64,000 nucleotides of DNA from Palsa-504 sp963739615 (GTDB taxonomy: Bacteria; Actinomycetota; Actinomycetes; Streptosporangiales; Streptosporangiaceae). The position numbers and the translations under genes were made by a program. The stretch covers positions 166,427 to 230,426 of the forward strand of contig CAVUBD010000032.1 in assembly GCA_963739615.1 (NCBI GenBank). Direction: 5' to 3'. The notes beneath the pieces were generated by a model. The model was not told where the DNA came from and made no database searches. It saw only the letters and a program-made list of their open reading frames with translations. Shown here in pieces: positions 57,948 through 64,000 of the stretch (position 1 is the first letter of the stretch; each line of letters opens with the position of its first letter).

Positions 57948-58727
57948 CTAGAGCCGGTTTAGGCGTGCCATTTCCTCGGGCGTGAGCGAGAACCCGAACA
58001 GATCCAGGTTCGACTCGATGTGTTCCGGCCTGACGGAGCTCGGGATCACCGTGATCCCGAGTTCGAGATGCCAGCGCAGGACCACCTGGGCGGCCGTCAC
58101 CCGGTACTTGGCGGCGATCTCGAACGGGGCAGGATCACGCAGCCAGGTGCTCCTGAGCGGGCTACAGCCCCCGACAAGCACACGGCGGTGGGCGTGCGCA
58201 GCCAGCAGCGCCGGATCGTACCGGGACGGGTTCCACGGGATCTGGTTGACGGCGGGCCCCTCCCCCCCGGTCGCCGCGATCAGCTCCTTGATCTGGCGCA
58301 CGCTGTAGTTGCTCACGCCGATCGCACGGGCCAGCCCTTCATCCCTGATCGCGAGGAAATCCCGCCATACCGACGCCGAGGCCCGCCAGCGCGGGGGCCA
58401 GTGCACCAGCCACAGGTCCACATGATCGGTGCCGAGCGCCCTGAGGCTCTGGGCCATGATGGCCCGCGTGCGCCACGCGTCGCCGGGCGGCAGCTTGGTG
58501 GTGACGAACACGTCGGCTCGGTCAATGCCGCTGTCGGCGAGAGCGCGGCCGACCTCTTCCTCATTCTGGTACAAGGTGGCGGTGTCGATGTGCCGGTAGC
58601 CGACTCGCAGCGCGTGCCTGACGGCCTGGTAGGCAACCTCCCCGTGCAGCTGCCAGGTACCGAATCCGACCGTCGGCATAGCCACATTACGACCCAGGTC
58701 CACCACGGGAATCTCGGTCTCGGTCAT
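57948..58727 (-). CDS. Aldo/keto reductase
   Basis: The 259-residue protein has the AKR barrel with catalytic tetrad residues in HIDTATLYQNEEEVGRAL (Asp, Tyr), VFVTTKL (Lys) and LWLVHWPP (His). IGVSNYSVRQIKELI and VIPSSVRPEHIESNLDLFGF carry the NADPH-binding loop. It reduces small aldehydes or ketones, or 2,5-diketogluconate-like sugars. Length is slightly short but complete. It stands next to a decayed region. Confidence 0.9.
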   Translation of the reverse strand: MTETEIPVVDLGRNVAMPTVGFGTWQLHGEVAYQAVRHALRVGYRHIDTATLYQNEEEVGRALADSGIDRADVFVTTKLPPGDAWRTRAIMAQSLRALGTDHVDLWLVHWPPRWRASASVWRDFLAIRDEGLARAIGVSNYSVRQIKELIAATGGEGPAVNQIPWNPSRYDPALLAAHAHRRVLVGGCSPLRSTWLRDPAPFEIAAKYRVTAAQVVLRWHLELGITVIPSSVRPEHIESNLDLFGFSLTPEEMARLNRL

Positions 58728-59563
58728 ATCGTCAATTGTCGGCCTTAGCCGAGGACCGCGCAGATGGAACGGGAGATCTCCCTCCCCCGGCGGCCAGGGC
58801 CGCGCCCCGCCCCGCGGCCTGCCACGAAGCCCAGAACCCGAGCGAAGCGTCCTCCAGGAAATCCCGCATCTTCCAGGGTCCCGGTCGCTCGCCTCACCCC
58901 CTGGAGGGTGACATCGAGCATGGACGGCCTCGGTGCACCCGCAGCATGCGGCCTGGCCCGCTGCCCGGGTTGTCGCCGAGAACAGCCGATGCGGCAGCCC
59001 GGCCGCCGGTGCCTAACCGAAGAGCCCGGCCTGCTGGTCCCGATCAGACTCGTGGTGAGAGCATCCGAGCCGTTATCACCTCCTGCGGTGACCGGGTGCG
59101 CACGCGGAAGGCACTGATGCCGGACAAGCCGTTCTTCGTGTTGTTCCTGGCCGCCGCAGCCGGCCACGAATCAGCGCAGGGGTCCGCCGAGGTGTTCTTC
59201 CGCGCGCTCGTGCTCAGCACCGCACTCGGGGCGGCGTCGAAACGGTCACGGCCGTTATCGCGTGACCGTCGGGATCAGCGTCTACGCCCACGGCGCCACG
59301 TCGGTTCCGCTGGCCGCGCGGTGCGATACCTGGTGGTCCGGGTGTCCGCGAGCACGCCCGGACGCGAGGGCACCGCCGTCCGAAACCGCGACAACCGCCC
59401 GCGCCTCGGCCTCCGTGTCCCCTCGACTGCGCCGCCGCCAGGCCCCGGATGAGCCGTAGCCTCGCGTGCGAATCCCACGGGTGAGATGTGCGCGCGGGTG
59501 AGGCTGGATCCGGCTCCGTCTGGTTATCTGAAGGTGCCCCGTGCTTCGGTGTAGGAGAACAAA
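58728..59563. other. Decayed region with a possible antiporter relic
   Basis: No intact gene is supported in these 836 bases. Open frames on both strands are Arg/Pro-rich. On the plus strand, 59262-59330 reads VTVGISVYAHGATSVPLA, which resembles the last helix of NhaP-type cation/proton antiporters, followed by a polar tail to 59459. An upstream frame has EVFFRALVLSTALGA (about 59190). These may be the broken 3' end of one antiporter gene. The start of the next gene has a good ribosome site at 59551. Confidence 0.4.
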
Positions 59564-60247
59564 ATGACGAACTCAGCGACAGATGACATCGCCCCGGCGA
59601 CAGCGGACATCACGCCGAAATCGCTCCAGACACCTCGTGCCGCTGGGCTGGCCGGAGTCCTGTTTGCCGTGCTGTTCGGCGTCATCGTCGTCCTGCTGCG
59701 CGATAACGTGCCCGCAGACCCCCACAGTGCCCAATGGCTGACCAAGGCCAGCAGCCGCCACGACGTCCAGTTCGCGCTCGGCCTCGTCCCGTTCTGCGGG
59801 ATCTTCTTCCTCTGGTTCATGGGCGCGGTCCGCGCCCGCATCGGCGAGTCCGAAGACAAGTTCCTGGCCACCGTGTTCCTCGGCAGCGGCCTGCTGTTCA
59901 TCGCGATGCTCTTCACCTTCTCATCGATCTTCGGCGCCCTCATCGGAGTTGCCGCGCTGCACAACGGAAACCCCCCGCTCGACATCTGGCAGCTGGGCAG
60001 GTCCACGACGGTCAATCTCGCCTCCGTCTACGCCGTGCGGATGGGAGCCGTCTTCATGATCGCGTCGTCGACAATTGCCTTCCGGTTGCGGATCCACAGC
60101 CGGGTGGTGGCCGGCATCGGCTACGCCGCGGCCCTGGTGCTGCTCTTCGCGAGCACCACGATTCCCTGGCTCCAGCTCGTCTTCCCGATCTGGGTACTCC
60201 TGGTCAGCATCAACATCGTGGTCTTGTCGTACCGGCATGCTGGCTGA
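59564..60247 (+). CDS. Hypothetical five-helix membrane protein
   Basis: ATG 59564 follows AGGAGAACAAA. The 227-residue protein has five hydrophobic helices (about 27-45, 68-88, 103-128, 160-180, 190-222). Between helix one and two lies the polar segment NVPADPHSAQWLTKASSRHD. The middle has RARIGESEDKFLATVFLGSG. I do not recognise a family with certainty; similar proteins occur as single genes in soil actinomycetes. It is intact although both flanks are decayed, and its end overlaps the CoA-transferase relic. Confidence 0.7.
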   Translation: MTNSATDDIAPATADITPKSLQTPRAAGLAGVLFAVLFGVIVVLLRDNVPADPHSAQWLTKASSRHDVQFALGLVPFCGIFFLWFMGAVRARIGESEDKFLATVFLGSGLLFIAMLFTFSSIFGALIGVAALHNGNPPLDIWQLGRSTTVNLASVYAVRMGAVFMIASSTIAFRLRIHSRVVAGIGYAAALVLLFASTTIPWLQLVFPIWVLLVSINIVVLSYRHAG

Positions 60248-60560
60248 CCCCGCGGAAGCCGCGATCGCGTCGGCGAGCGCACCCACGCCGAGCTGGATCG
60301 TCGCCCCCGACGGAACGAACGCCGCGACGTTCTGCGCGACGGCGCGTTCGGCGGCGGTGGCTGGTCGCGCGGGCGAATCGGCCAGCGCGCCGGAGGAGGT
60401 CACCGAGGCCGTGACCCGGGACCGGTGCAGACGCCGCGACGAAGACGTCCGCGGCATGTTCGCGTTGACTTCGATCAGGACGACCCGCGCCTGCTCGGCG
60501 GCGACGGCCGCGTAGTCCACCGTGGCACCCAGGCTGTAGTAGCCTTCCGCCCTTTCCGGC
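60247..60560 (-). pseudogene. Acetyl-CoA hydrolase/4-hydroxybutyrate CoA-transferase fragment
   Basis: The minus strand reads AEGYYSLGATVDYAAVAAEQ, then ARVVLIEVNANMPRT and AERAVAQNVAAFVPSGATIQ with LGVGALADAIAA. This is the middle of the CoA-transferase family (YxSLGxTVDY; EVNxxMPRT; PxGATLQLGxGA). Both ends, including the active-site glutamate, are missing. It lies among other broken fatty-acid genes (60.6-62 kb). The relic ends within the 3' end of the membrane gene. Confidence 0.75.
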
Positions 60561-60639
60561 GCTCGTGTCAGGCCTTTGCGTCACAGCCCGATGGCCTCGG
60601 CCAGGTCGATGACGCCCTGGGCCGTCTTGTTCCTCCTCG

Positions 60640-61434
60640 TCAGAAACGCGGCGTGCGATGCTCGCGGTGAGAGGCCAGGCCCTCGCGGACCTCGGGACCG
60701 CCGAACCCGTAGAACTCCAGGGCCAGCGACGCGTCGAAGATCGACCCGGCGACGTGGCGGTACCAGCTGTTCAGCGACTGCTTCGTCCACCGGGTGGCCG
60801 CCGGGGCGGCCACCGCGAGTTCGTGCGCCACCTCGCGCGCCGTGGGCAGCAGGTCGGAGTCCTGGTCCACGCACAGCGACACCAGGCCGATCCGCTCGGC
60901 CTCCTCACCGCTGAGCGGACGGCAGGTCATCAGGTAGTACTTGGCCTTGGCCATGCCGCAAAGCAGCGGCCAGCAGATCGCCGCGTGGTCGCCCGCGGCG
61001 ACCCCCAGCCGGGTGTGCCCGTCGATGATCTTCGCGGTCTTCGTCACCACGGAGACATCCGCCAGGATCCCGGCCACCAGGCCCGCGCCGACCGCGGGCC
61101 CGTGTATCGCCGACACGATCGGCTTGGCGCAGTCGAGCACGTTATAAACCAGGTCCCGCGCCTCCCGCATCACCCGCGACCGGACCTCGAAGTCGCCAAT
61201 CATCTTCTCGATCAGCTCGAACGAACCGCCCGCCGAGAAGCCTTTGCCCTCGCCCCTGAGCAGCACGGCCCGCACCTCGGGGTCGGCGTCGAACTCGCGC
61301 CACACCCCGGCCAGGTCGCTATGTGCCCCTTCGCCCACGGCGTTCAGGTTGGGGGCGTCCAGGACGAGCTCGACGACCCCGTCGTCATCCGGCTGGTCCA
61401 CCCGCAGGTGCTCGAAACGCGCGTAACGGCTCAT
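60640..61434 (-). CDS. Enoyl-CoA hydratase/isomerase family protein
   Basis: I use ATG 61434 (MSRYARFEHLRVD), with GGGGA just upstream; ATGs at 61440 and 61446 are alternatives. The 264-residue crotonase has the CoA and oxyanion loops: VLLRGEGKGFSAGGSFELIE and AIHGPAVGAGLVAGILADVS. LGVAAGDHAAICWPLLCGM sits where the catalytic glutamates usually are; here an Asp-His replaces part of the pair. So the exact reaction may differ from classic hydration. It is the only complete member of a beta-oxidation-type neighbourhood whose other genes are fragments. An AT-rich palindrome lies upstream. Confidence 0.88.
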   Translation of the reverse strand: MSRYARFEHLRVDQPDDDGVVELVLDAPNLNAVGEGAHSDLAGVWREFDADPEVRAVLLRGEGKGFSAGGSFELIEKMIGDFEVRSRVMREARDLVYNVLDCAKPIVSAIHGPAVGAGLVAGILADVSVVTKTAKIIDGHTRLGVAAGDHAAICWPLLCGMAKAKYYLMTCRPLSGEEAERIGLVSLCVDQDSDLLPTAREVAHELAVAAPAATRWTKQSLNSWYRHVAGSIFDASLALEFYGFGGPEVREGLASHREHRTPRF

Positions 61435-61481
61435 GACCATCCCCATTCCGTCCTCGGCGACCGATTTTCTCACAACATTAT

Positions 61482-61498
61482 ATATTAAGTATTAATAT
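61482..61498. promoter_or_regulatory. AT-only palindrome upstream of the crotonase gene
   Basis: ATATTAA-GTA-TTAATAT is a perfect 7+3+7 inverted repeat in an AT-rich patch that is striking in this GC-rich genome. It lies about 50 bp upstream of the crotonase start. It looks like an operator for a TetR- or MarR-type fatty-acid regulator, overlapping the promoter. Confidence 0.5.
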
Positions 61499-61718
61499 TA
61501 GCAAGGTGCGGGCTGCGTCACGTCGCAAGTGAGCTGCCTGAGATGAAACCGGCGCTCAGGTCACGGCGGGAAGGACTTGCCCGGGTCATCTGGTTGACAG
61601 CCGAATCGGTGGTGAAGCGCATCCCCGCGCCCGCCGCGACGAGCGCGACGCAGTTTGGAATAATTACCGCATTATCGGTATTGGACACGCATCAGAATCC
61701 GTCCGAAAATCGAAAGGC

Positions 61719-61847
61719 ATGAGCGACAGAGTCAGCGACGAGGACTTCTCGTACATCCACGCCCAGGTGCGGCGCTTCATCCGCCACGACGTCGGCGGCG
61801 CCCTCGTCCGTGACCAGCGGGCCGCCAGGCCCGGCCCGCAGGCCTAG
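61719..61847 (+). pseudogene. Acyl-CoA dehydrogenase N-terminal relic
   Basis: ATG 61719 opens a 42-residue frame: MSDRVSDEDFSYIHAQVRRF then IRHDV. This is the start of long acyl-CoA dehydrogenases (FSYIHAQVRRFIREEV). After about 25 residues the similarity ends and a TAG follows at 61845. It retains its own promoter-like region, with TACCG/CGGTA arms around 61670. The remaining 350 codons are deleted. Confidence 0.7.
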
Positions 61848-61873
61848 CGGCCGCGCCAGGAAGGTTGTCCCGC

Positions 61874-61990
61874 ATGCGTGAGGTCGTGATCTGCGAACCG
61901 GTCCGCACCCCGATCGGCCGGTACGGCGGCGCCCTGCAGTCGCTCAGGCGCGTGTCAGACCTGCGCCCCGGACGCTCCAGCCGGAGCGCG
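61874..61990 (+). pseudogene. Thiolase N-terminal relic
   Basis: ATG 61874 follows AGGAAGG and reads REVVICEPVRTPIGRYGGAL, the unmistakable start of acetyl-CoA acetyltransferases. Beyond about residue 25 the frame turns into Arg/Ser-rich sequence unlike the family. It lies immediately downstream of the acyl-CoA dehydrogenase relic, so the two probably formed one operon that was deleted from the middle outwards. Confidence 0.75.
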
Positions 61991-62052
61991 TCAGCCTCCG
62001 GCAAATCCGCCTTCGGACGCCGGGCGCACTATCGCCGGCTGCGTCCGACCGC

Positions 62053-62075
62053 CAGTCAGTCAGTCAGTCAGTCAG
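62053..62075. repeat. (CAGT)n microsatellite
   Basis: Nearly six copies of the tetranucleotide CAGT follow one another. They sit at the boundary between the thiolase relic and the transposase fragment and may mark the deletion or insertion junction. Confidence 0.9.
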
Positions 62076-62076
62076 G

Positions 62077-62271
62077 CTCGGCGAGCTCGGCCATCTCGGG
62101 CAGGCCATCCGCCACGGCAGCTTCACCTCCGTCGAGGACCTCATCGCCGCCATCGAGGCCTTCATCAACGGATGGAACGAGCGCTGCCAGCCCTTCACCC
62201 GGACCAAGACACCCGACCAGTTAATACCCCGCTGCCGACCCGGTAAAAGAACCTCGTTCACACGACGCTAG
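62077..62271 (+). mobile_element. IS630-type transposase C-terminal fragment
   Basis: The plus strand reads GQAIRHGSFTSVEDLIAAIE, then AFINGWNERCQPFTRTKTPD and ends GKRTSFTRR at TAG 62269-62271. This is the last 65 residues of IS630-family transposases, which end with the helical FIxxWNxxxxPFxWTKT segment. The DDE core is missing. No terminal inverted repeats could be found. The fragment is inactive and suggests an old insertion that started the decay here. Confidence 0.75.
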
Positions 62272-62280
62272 AACCTGTAC

Positions 62281-62529
62281 TCAGAACTGACTGATGAACA
62301 ACTGGCCATCAACGCTTACCTTTGCGTGCCGCTTTCCGTCTGCGCTCGTAATCACGACCTCAGTGGGATTGGTGAGCGCGATGCAGCAGTAGTTACCGCC
62401 GTCCTGCTCGACGCTAATAGACAACAGGCGCCGATTGTTAGCCTGCTGCCATTCTTCCATGCAAGCATACAGGCCACGCATTGAGGGATTCTCGAAATAA
62501 ACAAGATTGCGTTTGTTTATGTCAGACAT
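62281..62529 (-). CDS. Small hypothetical protein, low GC
   Basis: ATG 62529 has AAGGGGAG ten bases upstream. The 82-residue product (DINKRNLVYFENPSMRGLYA, then CMEEWQQANNRRLLSISVEQ, then CCIALTNPTEVVIT and KVSVDGQLFISQF) looks like a folded alpha/beta domain. The base composition is near 50% GC, far below its neighbours, which points to recent acquisition. It lies 10 bp from the IS630 fragment end. I do not recognise a family. Confidence 0.6.
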   Translation of the reverse strand: MSDINKRNLVYFENPSMRGLYACMEEWQQANNRRLLSISVEQDGGNYCCIALTNPTEVVITSADGKRHAKVSVDGQLFISQF

Positions 62530-63141
62530 GAGACCGATACTCCCCTTCGATGGATCTCGTCGTTCCACGAACCGTTCCACGGTGACCGGCTCTGCGGTTC
62601 TACGTATTGCTATTGTGCCTGATGCCTTTGAGTTCATCATCTGGTTCACCAAGGGCGCCCAGGTCGCGGGCCAGGTTGGCCGCGGAGGCCAGGGTGTCGG
62701 GGCGATCTTCGCCAGGACGCAGCGGCGGCGGTCCGGGGTGTCCTGATCCAGGTCCCGGGCAGCCTGTGTCATTTGCCCAACTCGCGCAGGTCGGCGGCCA
62801 GATTATTCACCAAGGATTGTCGATCGCAGGATGCTCAGGCGTGCCGTCTCCTGAGGGCGGACGGTAGGAAGCTGATTTCAGATCCTTGCGTGACATCATG
62901 CCCCCTATCGGGGATGGCATAACACACGATAACGACCAGCGCCCGTTTCGGGGGGCGGGGGTCGTGCTCTGCCCCGTAGGGCCCGGCAGTGATGACTGGC
63001 GTTTCGGGAGAAGTCGACGACGAAACCTCCGCCAGATGACGCCGGCTCCACCTCGTCGAGCAGTACGCCAGCCTTGGCGAGCGACTCGCTGAAGCGGCGC
63101 GGGCCGCGAGAGTCTGATCGAGCTCCGCGCGACGGCTGAAG
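62530..63141. other. Region of unidentified gene debris
   Basis: No gene is supported. On the minus strand 62772-62640 reads MTQAARDLDQDTPDRRRCVL, and around 63110-63010 a frame reads LAKAGVLLDEVEPASSGGGF with VVDFSRNA; both look like fragments of real proteins but I cannot name them. ACCAAGGGCGCC and similar words are not repeated elsewhere. GC varies sharply along the stretch. Confidence 0.4.
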
Positions 63142-63513
63142 ATGTCCTTTGCCTTCACCTTCGGGGCGGCCAGCGGGCACACCCTGTACCTGGAAGCCGC
63201 CGCCGGTGTCCCCACCGCCGTTCTGGCCCGCCGCTACCTGGAAGCCCGCGCCAAGGACCGGTCAGGTGCCGCGTTCACCGCCCTGGCCGCGCTGGGCGCC
63301 AAGACAGCCGCGGTGCTGCGCGACGGTGTTGAACACCGAGTCGCCGTAGGCTTGCTCGCGGTCGGCGACGTGTTCGTGGTCCGCCCCGGGGAGAAGATCG
63401 CCGCCGACGGCGTTGTCGTGACCGGCAGCTCAGCGATTGACGCCTCGCTCGTCACCGGAGAATCGATGCCCGCCGAGGTCGGCCCGGACGACCAGGTGAA
63501 CACCTCCGGGTAG
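63142..63513 (+). pseudogene. Heavy-metal P-type ATPase fragment (actuator domain)
   Basis: The frame encodes LYLEAAAGVPTAVLARRYLE then ARAKDRSG, a membrane segment and amphipathic helix of copper-type P1B ATPases. GVEHRVAVGLLAVGDVFVVR, PGEKIAADGVVVTGSSAIDA and SLVTGESMPAEVGP follow, with the actuator motif TGES. It stops at 63511-63513, before the ion channel and the DKTGT phosphorylation site. The N-terminal metal-binding domain is also absent. It is a relic of about 120 residues from a normal length of over 700. Confidence 0.8.
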
Positions 63514-63646
63514 GTCGCAGCCAGCTGGCCGCCGTCATGCAGGAGGATCACCTGCGTCCTGTTTGGGGGTGCCGCGCCGGTTCCGATCAATGCCACCTGA
63601 CCTGACCGGTCGTGGTGGTGTGCGCAGGAGAGCGGGCCAGGCCAGC

Positions 63647-63760
63647 TCATTCAGGTACGACGCGAATGCGGTACTGCTCACCGATCTGGCGGCACTCTTG
63701 GTCGCCTGAGGCGTTGTTGATCTGGCGGAAGCAGTCTTCGATGCCGCCTGGAACGGTGAT
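63647..63760 (-). pseudogene. Cupin-domain protein C-terminal relic
   Basis: The minus strand reads ITVPGGIEDCFRQINNASGD then QIGEQYRIRVVPE, ending TGA at 63647. This is the C-terminal helix region of small actinobacterial cupins (TVPGGIEDFFRQI; RRQIGERYGIRVVP). The barrel part is missing; upstream sequence belongs to another relic. The join at about 63760 is a fragment boundary. Confidence 0.65.
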
Positions 63761-64000
63761 CAGGAGGCGGCAGCGCCGAGCCGTGCCCAGGCCCGGCCTT
63801 CCTGTGCGGTGGCCTGGATGAACGCGCTGCCGCCCCGGGGCGCGAGACACTGCGCGGCCTGGGAGATGTCCACCGCCCGCCGGTACTCCCCCTCGGTCAG
63901 CACCTGCCACGCCTGCGTCTCCAGGCACCACGCCGCGATCTCAGCGTGCCCGGTCTCGCAGGCGAGCTGCGCGGCCGCGCGCAGGGGTTCCTAGAGCTCC
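63760..64000 (-). pseudogene. XRE/TPR-type regulator C-terminal relic (reaches window edge)
   Basis: The minus strand reads EPLRAAAQLACETGHAEIAA, then WCLETQAWQVLTEGEYRRAV, ISQAAQCLAPRGGSAFIQAT and EGRAWARLGAAAS, ending TGA at 63760-63762. This is the tetratricopeptide part of actinomycete XRE-family regulators. An in-frame TAG at 63991-63993 interrupts it near the window edge. It joins directly to the cupin relic, so both are likely parts of one decayed patch. Confidence 0.6.

Noticed and set aside
58745..59167. A 140-codon minus-strand frame after the aldo/keto reductase
   Set aside because: Arg/Gly-rich, no ribosome site, no family resemblance; frames on the other strand are equally long.
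62053..62075. CAGT repeats as a possible CRISPR-like element
   Set aside because: Simple tetranucleotide microsatellite without spacers.

Overview
The window is high-GC DNA with strong G/C bias at third codon positions, GTG and TTG starts, and many start/stop overlaps. Families such as DUF5709, RskA-type anti-sigma factor, DrrAB-like ABC pairs and PPOX proteins point to a soil-type filamentous actinomycete (Actinomycetota). The order cannot be fixed from sequence alone. I see no rRNA, tRNA or CRISPR array.

Layout. 1-6.3 kb: end of an acyl-CoA ligase, an SRPBCC protein, a PPOX flavin protein, a thioesterase/MarR pair, a Mop molybdate-binding protein behind a DosR/DevR-like palindrome, a twice-frameshifted transketolase and a GNAT enzyme. 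6.8-15.7 kb: the most interesting region, a compact five-gene cluster. It holds SbnA and SbnB (2,3-diaminopropionate synthesis), a free carrier protein fused to a Pls/PosA-type membrane/hexapeptide-repeat domain, an NRPS module (partial C-A-PCP-TE) and a TauD-like Fe(II)/2-oxoglutarate oxygenase. This recalls dapdiamide logic, where Dap derivatives are oxidised on an A-T-TE module, but with a poly-amino-acid-synthetase-type membrane protein where ligases would be expected. 15.7-17.7 kb: a GntR/FCD regulator with five copies of a 16-bp operator. 17.7-23.4 kb: a membrane protein, two ABC permeases without an ATPase, an orphan response regulator and a SpoIIE-type phosphatase. 23.7-28.1 kb: a PTS-type dihydroxyacetone kinase/glycerol locus (dhaM, iclR, ptsP, a dhaK-dhaL deletion fusion, a frameshifted glpF). 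28.3-39.8 kb: Bax-inhibitor protein, psuG with a relic kinase, USP, SbcCD, adenosine deaminase, DUF5709 and a DrrAB-like exporter. 40.3-44.2 kb: sigma/anti-sigma pair divergent from a sulfite-oxidase-like molybdoenzyme, and a DUF6069 protein. 44.6-49.6 kb: double ABC exporter and pyrD. 49.9-54.5 kb: a glycan island (GT, toroid protein, GH130, GT). 54.5-58.7 kb: VapBC, Mug glycosylase, a secreted lectin-like protein and an aldo/keto reductase.

58.7-64 kb is mostly decayed. It contains fragments of an antiporter, a CoA-transferase, an acyl-CoA dehydrogenase, a thiolase, an IS630 transposase, a P-type ATPase, a cupin and an XRE/TPR regulator, plus a few intact genes. Across the whole window there is a pattern of deletion scars (dhaK-dhaL, SRPBCC-BBE, two alpha/beta hydrolases, psuK) and of 15-bp tandem repeats inside or at the ends of genes. 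Some single-base frameshifts (transketolase, glpF, ABC exporter) may be sequencing errors in GC-rich runs.
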